Assembly (NCBI GenBank): GCA_021741075.1
Contig: JAIOYO010000015.1
Span: forward strand, 1-64,000
DNA: 64,000 nucleotides
Origin: Flavobacteriales bacterium
GTDB lineage: Bacteria > Bacteroidota > Bacteroidia > UBA10329
Direction of reading: 5' to 3'
Both the position numbers and the translations under genes were made by a program. Below the pieces are notes generated by a model. The model saw only the letters and a list, made by a program, of their open reading frames with translations, was not told the DNA's origin and did not search any database. Position 1 is the stretch's first letter, and the number at the start of each line of letters is the position of its first letter. Shown in pieces: positions 17,760-26,678 of this stretch.

Positions 17760-19418
17760 TTAATTGTTCAAGTTAACCATGTTTTTAGCATGAGTCAAAG
17801 CGGCTTCCGTTGGATTGGCATTGCTCAACATCTTGGCAATTTCTACAATTCTACCCGCCTTATCCAATTCTCGAACGCCTGTTGAAGTTCTTCCCTCCTG
17901 CTCTTCTTTGTAAACGTACAAATGCTGATTCGCCTTGGATGCAATTTGCGGCAAATGAGTAATGCAAAGCACCTGCATCCTGGAACTCAATTCTTTAATC
18001 TTCCCTCCCATTTTATCAGCCACATCGCCCGAAACTCCCGTATCTACCTCATCAAAAATGATGGCTGGAAGTTGCGTCTTGCTCGCCATCTCTGCCTTGG
18101 TCGAAAGCATCAATCGAGACAACTCACCACCACTGGCAATCTTGCTAATGTCCTGTGGTTTTTGGCCCTTGTTGGCTGTGAAGAGAATCTCAATTTTATC
18201 CTGACCACTCGCGTTTCGGTCTGTCTTTTCAAGTTGAATTTCCATCTGCGCATCTGGCATTCCAAGTTGCTGCAATTCAGCCATTAAGATTGGAGCAATT
18301 CGTTTCGCCTCTGTTAATCGCAAATTTGAGAGTTTGTCTGCCTCTGTTTGAAGTAAAGATTCAATCTTCTCAAGTTTGCCATTAAGCAGTGTTAATTGCT
18401 CGTCTGAATGGGAAATTGAACTCAACTTAGCATCCAACTCAGATTGATATTGAATTAGTTCTGCTTCCGTTTGCTTTCGATGCTTGGACATCAACCGTAT
18501 AATCTCATCCACTCTTTCGGCCAACCGCTCCAATTCAATAGGGTCATGCTCAACTGAACCTGCTTTCTGTGCCATTTCTTCTGCCACATCTTCCAGGTCA
18601 ATTAGGTTTTGTTTAATGCGTTCCGACCAATCGGCAGCTGTGGGATACTTCTTAGACAGTCGTTGTAGTTCCGTTTCTATCTTTCGAAGATTGTCAACCA
18701 TTGCATTATCAGAATTTAGTAACGCATCTGAGACCTGACTCAGTGTACCACTAATCTCTTCAGCGTTCTCCAACATGGAAAGCTTCTCCTGGCTCTCAAC
18801 CAATTCGCCTTCCTTCAAGTTCAATTCTTCCAATTCTGAAAGCTGAAACTTCAAGTAATCTTCGTCTTGCGCTGACTTTTGCAGCGCATCTTTAAGTCGT
18901 TCTACTTCTTTTCGAAGAGCATTCCACTCTTGATAAACTTTCTGATACGCGTAAATCTGCTCGCCTCCATCAGCACAAGAATCGAGAAATCGAGTTCTAA
19001 AATCGGCTGATTTAAGCGTTAAAACTTCATGTTGTGAATGGATATCAATCAGATACGAAGCCAGATCCTTTAGTTGCACCAACGTTACGGGTGTGTCGTT
19101 GATGAAGGCTCTTGATTTACCATTGGCGTTTATTTCCCTTCTTAGAATCGTTGGATTTTCGAAATCCAAATCGTTCTCTTCGAAGAATGGTTTTAGGTTG
19201 TAATTCTCAATATTGAAGAACGCCTCTACCACACATTTCTCATCTTCTTTATACAGAACAGATGAATCTGCTCGCTTACCGAGCACCATAGAAAGAGCTC
19301 CAATAAGAATGGATTTTCCCGCTCCAGTTTCTCCTGTAATGATGGTCAAACCATTGTTCAGCTTGACATCAAGTTCACTGATGATGGCGTAATTACGAAT
19401 ATGCAGTCTGGTCAGCAT
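17760..19418 (-). CDS. recN: DNA repair protein RecN
   Basis: A 552-residue SMC-like ATPase. Walker A is GETGAGKSILIGAL (about 29-42), the ABC signature is ASGGELSRLML, and Walker B is PAIIFDEVDTGVSG. The central ~300 residues are coiled coil (QKSAQDEDYLKFQLSELEEL and following). RecN acts early in recombinational repair of double-strand breaks. It is the last gene of the string bamD-rpoZ-coaC-coaB-DUF4835-recN, lying 5 bp after the DUF4835 gene, so it is very probably co-transcribed with it. Confidence 0.95.
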   Translation of the reverse strand: MLTRLHIRNYAIISELDVKLNNGLTIITGETGAGKSILIGALSMVLGKRADSSVLYKEDEKCVVEAFFNIENYNLKPFFEENDLDFENPTILRREINANGKSRAFINDTPVTLVQLKDLASYLIDIHSQHEVLTLKSADFRTRFLDSCADGGEQIYAYQKVYQEWNALRKEVERLKDALQKSAQDEDYLKFQLSELEELNLKEGELVESQEKLSMLENAEEISGTLSQVSDALLNSDNAMVDNLRKIETELQRLSKKYPTAADWSERIKQNLIDLEDVAEEMAQKAGSVEHDPIELERLAERVDEIIRLMSKHRKQTEAELIQYQSELDAKLSSISHSDEQLTLLNGKLEKIESLLQTEADKLSNLRLTEAKRIAPILMAELQQLGMPDAQMEIQLEKTDRNASGQDKIEILFTANKGQKPQDISKIASGGELSRLMLSTKAEMASKTQLPAIIFDEVDTGVSGDVADKMGGKIKELSSRMQVLCITHLPQIASKANQHLYVYKEEQEGRTSTGVRELDKAGRIVEIAKMLSNANPTEAALTHAKNMVNLNN

Positions 19419-19423
19419 GACTG

Positions 19424-20317
19424 CTAGCCTTTAATAATCGCCTGATACTTGTTTGCGTTGGCTGGATCTGCCTGCATAAGGTCGTTGGCAACTTTCGTTT
19501 TCACGTCTGGAAATGCCTCCTTGAAAATGTTGATGAACTCATCAACCTTGGCGGTAAAGAACACAGTAAGTAGGTATGAATTAGGTTGGTCCAATCGAAG
19601 CGTTTTCAGCGGTTCAATGCACTCCGTAATTGCTTTTCTTCCAGTTTCAACATCAGACTGCATCACGTCCAATCCTTGTCTGTGATATTTATAAACCATC
19701 TCACGGAATCCTTCATACCGTGCATTTAACATATTTTCAATCAACCAATAACGGTTTTTAGTGCTTTCAAATGCTTTCCAACCACGCTCGCCTTCTCCTT
19801 GTGCATTATTCACAATTTGCAATGCTTTTTGAAAATAAGGCTCGCCTCCCTTAGAAGAAAAACTGTCATAATCTGCACCAATAATCATGTAAGCATAGAA
19901 CGCCATCACAGAACTTAGGTTATTGATGTGCTGATTCTCTTGAAACTGAATTGGTTGGCTCTCAACATAATTGAAAACGAAATCTTGGTCGTTCACATTC
20001 AATAGAACCGTGTTGTACGAAGTCATGTAGGCTGGACGACTCGATTGAATCTGCATCGTAGCTTTAAACTTATCACCAGAAATTTTTTCTGTGATGGTAA
20101 TCAAAATGCTACACTCAATGCGTTCTTCAATAGCGAAGGCATCGTTGGTCCAAGCCGTTGAATTCATGAACTCACGCAAATCATTCTGTAGTGTTTCAAA
20201 AATTCGTTTTTCTGTATTCTGAATAGCAGGACTGATAACGGAAACCGCACAATTCAGTTCCTGCCCTTGAGAAACAAATGAAGTCAGAACTAGAATAATA
20301 ATGAGAAACCGTGTCAT
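19424..20317 (-). CDS. DUF4835 family periplasmic protein (PorD-like)
   Basis: A 297-residue protein with signal peptide MTRFLIIILVLTSFVSQGQ, followed by ELNCAVSVISPAIQNTEK, the usual start of the mature DUF4835 domain that fills the rest. The Bacteroidota family sits next to coaBC and recN, as here. It has been associated with type IX secretion and gliding under the name PorD; I give this from memory and with caution. Its ATG overlaps the coaB stop by 4 nt (ATGA), pointing to translational coupling. Type IX cargo proteins in this window fit such a role, but the molecular function is not established. Confidence 0.85.
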   Translation of the reverse strand: MTRFLIIILVLTSFVSQGQELNCAVSVISPAIQNTEKRIFETLQNDLREFMNSTAWTNDAFAIEERIECSILITITEKISGDKFKATMQIQSSRPAYMTSYNTVLLNVNDQDFVFNYVESQPIQFQENQHINNLSSVMAFYAYMIIGADYDSFSSKGGEPYFQKALQIVNNAQGEGERGWKAFESTKNRYWLIENMLNARYEGFREMVYKYHRQGLDVMQSDVETGRKAITECIEPLKTLRLDQPNSYLLTVFFTAKVDEFINIFKEAFPDVKTKVANDLMQADPANANKYQAIIKG

Positions 20318-20964
20318 TTAAAGGCTATGATTGTACGCAAAACGTCTGCAGCAACTTCCGCTTTTGTCTTCAATTCAAAAGTACTGATATTATTGTGTCG
20401 GTCTAGAATGGAAACCTTGTTTGTGTCGTAACCAAAACCCGCTCCTGGATCTTGAAGTGAGTTTAAAACAATCAGGTCGCAGTTCTTTTTTTTGAGTTTT
20501 CCTTTGGCGTTTTCTAACTCATTATCCGTCTCCAAAGCAAACCCTACCAAAAGTTGATTAGCTCGCTTTCGTTGTCCCAACGATGCAAGAATATCTGGCG
20601 TTGGTTCCAATTCAATAGTTAGTTTAGAATCTTTCTTTTTGATTTTGCTCTCGGCAACAAACTTGGGACGGTAATCTGCAACAGCCGCGGATAGAATTAA
20701 CACGTCACAGGTTTCTTGTTCTGCCATCACTGCATCAAACATATTCTGTGCAGACTGCACGTTAATACGTTTGATTCCTTTCGATGAAGAAATGTTAGAA
20801 GGTCCGCAAATCAGCGTTACTGCTGCCCCATTTTCAAACGCTTCTTCGGCAATGGCAATTCCCATCTTTCCAGAAGAATGATTGCTGATAAAACGAACTG
20901 GGTCAATCGCTTCGTGGGTTGGTCCCGCGGTTATAAGAATTTTCTTTCCTCTAATCTCAGGCAT
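20314..20964 (-). CDS. coaB: Phosphopantothenate-cysteine ligase domain (CoaB), stand-alone
   Basis: A 216-residue CoaB. The nucleotide and phosphopantothenate segments ILITAGPTHEAIDPVRFISN, HSSGKMG, AAVADYRP and KIKKKDSKLTIELEPTPDI are present. It joins cysteine to 4'-phosphopantothenate in coenzyme A synthesis. In most bacteria this domain is fused to the C-terminus of CoaC. Here it starts at its own ATG (20962-20964), which overlaps the coaC stop within ATGCCTGA. Both domains look complete, so the split runs through the linker. It could be a true gene split or a single-base indel in the assembly. The next gene overlaps by 4 nt. Confidence 0.9.
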   Translation of the reverse strand: MPEIRGKKILITAGPTHEAIDPVRFISNHSSGKMGIAIAEEAFENGAAVTLICGPSNISSSKGIKRINVQSAQNMFDAVMAEQETCDVLILSAAVADYRPKFVAESKIKKKDSKLTIELEPTPDILASLGQRKRANQLLVGFALETDNELENAKGKLKKKNCDLIVLNSLQDPGAGFGYDTNKVSILDRHNNISTFELKTKAEVAADVLRTIIAFK

Positions 20965-21496
20965 GAACCAACTTCATCACGAATTCGAAAATTGCTTCTG
21001 GCTCGGCCATTCGACCTTTACCTTCTAATCCGCTTGCTAATTCTCCTTCGGTTGGTTCGATAATGAGATTTCCGAATTCAGCAATTGTCTTTAGATTCTT
21101 CTTCACGGCTGGGTGTTGTAACATATCCAAATCCATGGCTGGCGCGACCACAACAGGACAACGGGCACTTAAATACGTAGCCAAAAGTAGGTTGTCGCAA
21201 ATACCGTTGGCCATCTTTCCAATGGTATTGGCTGTTGCAGGTGCAATAACTATTACATCGGCCCAAAGACCAAGTTCTACATGATTATTCCAATTGCCAT
21301 CAGCATCTGAGAATTCAGATTCAACCGGATTTTTGGAAACCGTAGAGAGTGTGAGTGGCGTAACGAAATCGAATGCAGAATCAGTAGCAACCACTTTTAC
21401 TTCTGCCCCTGCTTTTACGCACAGCCTAACAAGTAAAGGTGCTTTGTAAGCGGCAATGCCACCAGTTACACAAACCAATATTTTCCTTCCGTTCAT
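20957..21496 (-). CDS. coaC: Phosphopantothenoylcysteine decarboxylase domain (CoaC), stand-alone
   Basis: A 179-residue flavoprotein. The start KILVCVTGGIAAYKAP is the FMN-binding segment. NNHVELGLWADV carries the active-site His, followed by APATANTIGKMANGICDNLL. PAMDLDMLQHPA replaces the usual PAMN motif by PAMD. The end, GELASGLEGKGRMAEPE, is where bifunctional CoaBC proteins pass into the ligase domain, but here translation stops after FVMKLVHA. It decarboxylates phosphopantothenoylcysteine. The stop overlaps the coaB start by 8 nt. A hairpin lies between this gene and rpoZ upstream. Confidence 0.9.
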   Translation of the reverse strand: MNGRKILVCVTGGIAAYKAPLLVRLCVKAGAEVKVVATDSAFDFVTPLTLSTVSKNPVESEFSDADGNWNNHVELGLWADVIVIAPATANTIGKMANGICDNLLLATYLSARCPVVVAPAMDLDMLQHPAVKKNLKTIAEFGNLIIEPTEGELASGLEGKGRMAEPEAIFEFVMKLVHA

Positions 21497-21512
21497 AAAC
21501 CCTAATATACTC

Positions 21513-21537
21513 GAAAACCCGAACGAGTCGGGTTTTC
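21513..21537 (-). terminator. Hairpin between rpoZ and coaC
   Basis: GAAAACCCG (21513-21521) pairs exactly with CGGGTTTTC (21529-21537). It ends with only four T on the minus strand, so it may act as a partial terminator or attenuator inside the operon. Confidence 0.5.
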
Positions 21538-21556
21538 AATGCAATTTCAGTTTGAA

Positions 21557-21910
21557 TTATGCTTCTACTGTGGCAGCAACTGCAGCAGCTTCCTCTTTTG
21601 CAGGATTGCGGAAGTAAACCTTTCCTTGAAGGTATTCTTCTACAGCAATAGAAACTGGCTTAGGCATAGCTTCATAAAACTTAGAGATTTCAATTTGCTC
21701 ACGGTTCTCAAAAATCTCTTCCAAGTTATCAGAAGAAGTAGCAAATTCTGCCAATTTAGAGTTCAACTCTTCCTTGATATCTGCGCCAATTTGATTCGCA
21801 CGTTTTGCAATAATTGCAATTGTTTCATACGTATTATCAGTTCCAGTTTCGAACCTACGCATGTCGCGTGTTACCGTATCTCTCTCAGCCTTTGTGTTCT
21901 TGTATTCCAT
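21557..21910 (-). CDS. rpoZ: DNA-directed RNA polymerase omega subunit
   Basis: A 117-residue protein of the Bacteroidota omega type: TGTDNTYETIAIIAKRANQIGADIKEEL is the conserved core, with the A-x-RA-x-QI pattern of omega. A C-terminal extension rich in Ala and Glu (PAKEEAAAVAATVEA) is low complexity. It aids assembly of RNA polymerase. Its start overlaps the bamD coding end by 26 nt. Position between bamD and coaC matches the known Bacteroidota order, which supports the call. Confidence 0.88.
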   Translation of the reverse strand: MEYKNTKAERDTVTRDMRRFETGTDNTYETIAIIAKRANQIGADIKEELNSKLAEFATSSDNLEEIFENREQIEISKFYEAMPKPVSIAVEEYLQGKVYFRNPAKEEAAAVAATVEA

Positions 21911-22721
21911 CTCTCAGGGTTTTTAACTTGTCTAATTGTCGTTTAGAATCCTCTTTAATATTCTCTGCGTTTTTTACATCTGATGAGCGAGGGTGCTTTT
22001 CAATAAAATCATTACACTCTTGCAACGTTTGTTCAAAACGCTCAATTTTCTTCTCGTCAATACTATTGTCGGCTAGCAGATAACTTGAACGAAGTATCAT
22101 ATAGCCAATTTCCTCACTGAACTTCGTATCAGGAAATTCTTTAAGCGTATTTTGGAGCGCAAAGATAGCAGCTTTATATTCACCTAAACGATAATAAAGC
22201 TTAGCCCCATTGTATGCTTTTGTCTCAAGTTTAAAACGCAAACGATCCATAAGGTCGTTACACTCATCTACCTTAGGGCTTTCTGGGTATTTATTAATAA
22301 ATAATTGAAGCTCGTCTATAGCTTTTAGCGTGCTAGCTTGATCTAAGGTTGGCTCTGCTGAATCAAGAAAGTAACACTTGGCGTTCATAAACTGCCCGTC
22401 TTGAGCACGTTCGCTACGCGGAAATGTTCTCACGAAATTATCGAAGTGGTAACCAGCTAACATGTAATCGCCCAAATGGTAGTTGCAATAAGCATAATAG
22501 TAGTAGACGTCTTCCGCTTTGCTGGTACCACGGAAAACTGTAATCAATTCCTCAAACAACGGAAATGCCTTCTGATACTTGCCATTGTCATAATAAACCT
22601 TGGCCATATCGAACTTTCTTTCGAAGTCGTTGCCCTTAAGTACACGCTGATACTTACTGCATCCAGCAAAGACCATTAGAATGGCCAGAATGATTACGGC
22701 TGAATATGCTTTTTTGAACAT
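21885..22721 (-). CDS. bamD: Outer membrane assembly lipoprotein BamD
   Basis: From ATG at 22719-22721 the product is 278 residues, starting MFKKAYSAVIILAILMVFAGC with a clear lipobox. The frame extends 37 codons further upstream, but that part lacks signal character and spans the promoter-like element, so it was rejected. After SKYQRVLKG come about five TPR-like repeats (YYDNGKYQKAFPLFEELI, YYYAYCNYHLGDYMLAGYHF and others) typical of BamD. It serves the Bam complex that inserts outer-membrane beta-barrels. First gene of the bamD-recN string. Confidence 0.9.
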   Translation of the reverse strand: MFKKAYSAVIILAILMVFAGCSKYQRVLKGNDFERKFDMAKVYYDNGKYQKAFPLFEELITVFRGTSKAEDVYYYYAYCNYHLGDYMLAGYHFDNFVRTFPRSERAQDGQFMNAKCYFLDSAEPTLDQASTLKAIDELQLFINKYPESPKVDECNDLMDRLRFKLETKAYNGAKLYYRLGEYKAAIFALQNTLKEFPDTKFSEEIGYMILRSSYLLADNSIDEKKIERFEQTLQECNDFIEKHPRSSDVKNAENIKEDSKRQLDKLKTLRDGIQEHKG

Positions 22722-22726
22722 GGCGG

Positions 22727-22734
22727 CAAAGATA
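22727..22734 (-). promoter_or_regulatory. TATCTTTG -7 element of the bamD operon
   Basis: Reads TATCTTTG on the minus strand, a full TAnnTTTG match, and is followed by CCGCC and the bamD ATG. The element ends 5 bp before the start codon, so the transcript would be leaderless or nearly so. The same 13-base string precedes the U32 gene at 50.3 kb. Confidence 0.5.
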
Positions 22735-22908
22735 GTTTTTTGAATCACGTGGTGAGAACGGATGTTTTTTCGATTTATTGAACAGCAATTTGTCAATATC
22801 CTTTTAACATAAGGGTAAAATAAAAGACCCATTAAAGACGGTTCAAAGCGTAATCTTGTACGCTTGTTTAATGACCCGATATTTGTTTGCCTTAAGCCGC
22901 TTTATGCT

Positions 22909-25323
22909 ATGACCAAAGCCCTTAATCTTAGGTCGTTTAGCACACTGCTTTTCTATTCAATCTTTTCCGGACTTTACTCCGTAAGCGGTCAAACGCTCAT
23001 CATCAACGAAGTATCCAACGGTCCCACTGGCAATCAAGAATTTGTTGAGTTTGTGGTGGCCGATGCTGGATTGAGCTATGATTGTGGGGCAAACACACCT
23101 CCTTGCATTGACATACGTGGATGGATTTTCGATGATAATTCAGGCTATCATGGTTCAGGTGGAATTGCCGATGGTGCGCTTCGTTTTTCCAATAACGCCC
23201 TGTGGAGTTGCGTGCCGCTAGGAACCATCATTCTGCTTTATAACGATGCTGATCCGAACGTAAATCTTCCTCCAATGGATATTTCGTTAACCGATGGCAA
23301 TTGCAGCATTGTAGCGCCTATCAGTAATACAAGTCTGTTTGAGCAAAACCTCACCACGCCCGGAGCTGCGGCTTGCAGTTATCCGCAAACGGGTTGGACT
23401 CCTGGAGGCAATTGGGAATTGACTTTCTTAGCCAATTCTGGCGATTGCGCCCGATTGGTCGATCTTTCTGGATGCGAAGTCTTTTCGCTTTGCTGGGCCA
23501 GTTGCAGCAACAACAGTCTTATCTATTTCAATTCGCTTGGTTCTGGTTCGCAGAATGTCTGGTATTTCAACGGTGGAGACCCAAATGTTCAAGCAAATTG
23601 GAGCGAAGGAAGTACTACGGGAACTTCTGAAGAAACTCCCGGAGCGCCAAACAATGCTGCAAATGCGGATTATATAGGACAGTTCAATAATAATTGTACT
23701 CCTATTCTTCCGATTAACGTTACAGCAACTTCCACTGCATCCGATTGTGGTTGCACGGGAACGGGTAATGCAACGGGCTCTGGTTCTTTGCCAGGGTACG
23801 GCTATCAATGGACGGATGCCACGTACATTCCTATTGGACAAAATACGGCTGCTGCTACAGGACTTTGCGCTGGAGTTTATCGAGTGATAATCACCTCCAG
23901 CATTGGATGCAGCGATACAGCAAGCGTAACCGTTATTTCAAATGGTAGCGGAATTATCAATACTACCCAAAACATTTCTGCTTGCAACAATGCTACAGTC
24001 ACCTTTCCAGATGGAACAACAGCATTTGTAACAGGACCAACTTCGCATGTATCGCAACTTATAAGTACAACGGGCTGCGATTCCATTATTACCACAACTG
24101 TTTTGGTGGTTCCATTCCTTGCCTCCACGAATCTTGAAGCGGTTTGTGTCAATACTACGCTTACATATCCTGATGGAACAAGCGAACTAATAACAGGTAA
24201 TACCACGCACACATCCAACTTGACCGCAAGCACAGGCTGCGATTCATTGGTAACAACCATAGTGGCATTGATTCCAAACTTCACTACCACAGAAACGGTT
24301 TCGGTGTGCTCGGGACAAACAGTCACATATCCTGATGGAACGACCGAAGTAGTAACAGCTGCCACTTCTCATGTATCAAATCTTACCGGAATCTTGGTGT
24401 GTGACTCCATCGTAACTACTAATGTTAATATTTCACAAGAATATACAAATCAAGTAGTTGTGAACGTTTGTCTCAACTCAAACTACACCTTTCCGAATGG
24501 AGATGTTCAAACGATAACAGGAGCCACAACGCACGTTTCCACGTTAACAAATTCTGGAGGATGCGATAGCGTAATTACAACCACAGTCGGAATTGCTGCA
24601 GGGCCATTTTTGCAGGAAACAGTTCAAATTTGTCATGGTGATGATTACACTTTTCCGGATGGAACTACGCAGACCGCCATTCGCGTTCAGGTGGTTCATC
24701 AGTCCATATTCCCTATTCCTTCGGGTTGCGACAGCATTGTAGAAACTACGGTTACGATTGCTCCCACTCAAATTGATGATTTCAGTTTCACTCCCAATGC
24801 ACTTGGACCATTTGAGTTTGAAGCAGATTTTCAGATTGAAGACCCAGGACAAAACATTTATGAGTGGAGCATTTTTGATAGTGATACTCTGCTAATATAC
24901 AGTTCGTACGACACGGCATTTTCCTACGAATTCGATAATCTCAAGGCAACCTATGAAATATGCTTGAGCAGCACTTCTATAGCGGGTTGTACCGTTTCAG
25001 AATGCAAGTTACTGAAGGTTGATGCAACGTTGGGTGTATACATTCCCAATGCGTTTACGCCTGAAATTGAAGGTCAAATAGACCAATTGAATGATGTCTT
25101 TTATCCCGTTATTGGCGGTGTCATTGTAGAAAATTATGAGCTTACAATCTTCGATCGGTGGGGGAAACAATTGTTTCAATCTACCGAGCTCACACTTGGT
25201 TGGGATGGAACATACAAAGGAAAAAACATTCCTTCTGATGTGTACGTGTATGCGCTCAGTTTCACTACCAAAAGTTTAACGTTTCTGCATCGATACAATG
25301 GAATTGTAACGGTGGTGAGATAA
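22909..25323 (+). CDS. T9SS-exported protein with lamin-tail domain and Cys-Asp-Ser repeats
   Basis: From ATG at 22909 the product is 804 residues; the frame opens earlier at a TTG (22864), but MTKALNLRSFSTLLFYSIFSG is the natural signal peptide. LIINEVSNGPTGNQEFVEFVV just after it is typical of a lamin-tail domain. Residues of about 355-640 hold five to six repeats of ~55 residues with the pattern VC-x-TYPDGT-x-TSHVSNLT-x-GCDSIVTT. The last ~90 residues (IPNAFTPEIEG...FDRWGKQLFQS...WDGTYKG) form the gliding-motility-associated C-terminal domain, a T9SS type B sorting signal. It is thus predicted to be secreted or surface bound; binding partner unknown. It is divergent from bamD. Confidence 0.9.
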   Translation: MTKALNLRSFSTLLFYSIFSGLYSVSGQTLIINEVSNGPTGNQEFVEFVVADAGLSYDCGANTPPCIDIRGWIFDDNSGYHGSGGIADGALRFSNNALWSCVPLGTIILLYNDADPNVNLPPMDISLTDGNCSIVAPISNTSLFEQNLTTPGAAACSYPQTGWTPGGNWELTFLANSGDCARLVDLSGCEVFSLCWASCSNNSLIYFNSLGSGSQNVWYFNGGDPNVQANWSEGSTTGTSEETPGAPNNAANADYIGQFNNNCTPILPINVTATSTASDCGCTGTGNATGSGSLPGYGYQWTDATYIPIGQNTAAATGLCAGVYRVIITSSIGCSDTASVTVISNGSGIINTTQNISACNNATVTFPDGTTAFVTGPTSHVSQLISTTGCDSIITTTVLVVPFLASTNLEAVCVNTTLTYPDGTSELITGNTTHTSNLTASTGCDSLVTTIVALIPNFTTTETVSVCSGQTVTYPDGTTEVVTAATSHVSNLTGILVCDSIVTTNVNISQEYTNQVVVNVCLNSNYTFPNGDVQTITGATTHVSTLTNSGGCDSVITTTVGIAAGPFLQETVQICHGDDYTFPDGTTQTAIRVQVVHQSIFPIPSGCDSIVETTVTIAPTQIDDFSFTPNALGPFEFEADFQIEDPGQNIYEWSIFDSDTLLIYSSYDTAFSYEFDNLKATYEICLSSTSIAGCTVSECKLLKVDATLGVYIPNAFTPEIEGQIDQLNDVFYPVIGGVIVENYELTIFDRWGKQLFQSTELTLGWDGTYKGKNIPSDVYVYALSFTTKSLTFLHRYNGIVTVVR

Positions 25324-25402
25324 GTGCTTGGGAAAGCTAGATTATCCAATTTTCTCGTTAAAAACTTTCGAGTCGGACAAACTCCCACTACACGGGAACA
25401 GA

Positions 25403-25410
25403 TACCTTTG
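25403..25410 (+). promoter_or_regulatory. TAnnTTTG-type -7 element of the oxoamine synthase operon
   Basis: TACCTTTG lies 22 bp before the ATG at 25433. No clear TTTG was found 18-20 bp upstream. Confidence 0.45.
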
Positions 25411-25432
25411 AACCAGCATAAAGCATTAGGAT

Positions 25433-26677
25433 ATGGATATTTTCGAACGCATTAAGAACAATAGAGGCCCGCTTGGAGCTCATGCAAAAGAAGCTCATGG
25501 TTATTTCACATTTCCGAAATTGGAAGGTGAAATAAGTAACCGCATGATGTTCCGAGGAAAGGAAAAATTGGTTTGGAGCTTGAATAATTACCTCGGATTG
25601 GGAAATCATCCTGAAGTAAGAAAAGCAGATGCCGATGCCGCCCGAGATTGGGGAATGGCCTATCCAATGGGAGCTCGAATGATGAGTGGACAAACCAAAT
25701 ACCACGAGCAATTAGAGCGCGAATTGGCTGATTTTGTAATGAAGGAAGACGCCTACTTACTCAACTTTGGTTATCAAGGAATGGTATCGGCAATCGATGC
25801 GTTGGTGAACAGACATGACGTAATTGTGTACGATTCAGATTCGCATGCATGCATATTGGACGGAGTTCGGTTGCACATGGGAAAACGCTTCGTTTATCCT
25901 CACAACAACATCGAAAACTTAGAAAAGCAATTACAACGCGCCTCAAAACTTGCAGAAGCGCAAGGTGGTGGTGTTCTTGTAATCACAGAAGGTGTTTTCG
26001 GGATGAGCGGTGTACAAGGCAGCTTGAAGAAAATCATTGCATTGAAGAAGAAATACAACTTTCGGTTGTTTGTGGATGATGCGCATGGTTTCGGCACACT
26101 TGGAAAAACAGGAGCTGGTGCAGGAGAAGAGCAAGGATGTCAGGATGGAATTGATATTTACTTTGGAACATTTGCTAAAAGCATGGCCAGCATTGGTGCA
26201 TTTGTGGCAGGTGAAGCGGATGTGATTGATTACCTGCGCTACAACATGCGTTCGCAGATATTTGCGAAGAGTCTTCCAATGCCAATCGTAATTGGTGCCA
26301 TTAAGCGTTTAGAGTTACTCAAAAAGAGTCCTGAATTGAAGGACAAACTTTGGACAATCGTTAATGCTTTGCAATCTGGATTAAAGAAAGCCGGCTTTGA
26401 TATTGGCGATACGCAATCGTGCGTGACTCCCGTTTATCTTAACGGAACAATTCCAGAAGCGACAGCTTTGATTGTTGACCTGAGAGAGAACTATGACATC
26501 TTCTGCTCCATGGTGGTTTATCCAGTTGTTCCAAAGGGAATTATCCTGTTGAGATTGATTCCAACTGCGGTTCACACATTGGAAGATGTGAACTACACAA
26601 TCGAGACCTTTAGCAAGATTAGAGAATACCTGACGGCAGGAAAATACAACACTGACAAAATCGTTACTACCATCTAA
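25433..26677 (+). CDS. PLP-dependent alpha-oxoamine synthase
   Basis: A 414-residue fold-type I PLP enzyme. NNYLGLGNHPEV (about 50-61), ARMMSGQTKYHEQLE, DSDSHACILDGVRL, FVDDAHGFGTLGKTGAG and FGTFAKSMASIGAFVAG, with the PLP-binding Lys in the last, are the hallmarks of the alpha-oxoamine synthase family. Members condense an amino acid with an acyl thioester: 2-amino-3-ketobutyrate CoA ligase, 8-amino-7-oxononanoate synthase, serine palmitoyltransferase, and the cysteate acyltransferase of sulfonolipids. The exact member cannot be read here. Absence of biotin or threonine genes and Bacteroidota lipid habits make a sphingoid- or capnine-type lipid base plausible. It is followed after one base by a universal stress protein gene. 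Confidence 0.85.
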   Translation: MDIFERIKNNRGPLGAHAKEAHGYFTFPKLEGEISNRMMFRGKEKLVWSLNNYLGLGNHPEVRKADADAARDWGMAYPMGARMMSGQTKYHEQLERELADFVMKEDAYLLNFGYQGMVSAIDALVNRHDVIVYDSDSHACILDGVRLHMGKRFVYPHNNIENLEKQLQRASKLAEAQGGGVLVITEGVFGMSGVQGSLKKIIALKKKYNFRLFVDDAHGFGTLGKTGAGAGEEQGCQDGIDIYFGTFAKSMASIGAFVAGEADVIDYLRYNMRSQIFAKSLPMPIVIGAIKRLELLKKSPELKDKLWTIVNALQSGLKKAGFDIGDTQSCVTPVYLNGTIPEATALIVDLRENYDIFCSMVVYPVVPKGIILLRLIPTAVHTLEDVNYTIETFSKIREYLTAGKYNTDKIVTTI

Positions 26678-26678
26678 C

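Noticed and set aside
23877..24852. Repeats in the T9SS protein gene as a CRISPR array
   Set aside because: Units are ~165 bp, protein-coding and diverged at DNA level; there are no short identical repeats with spacers.
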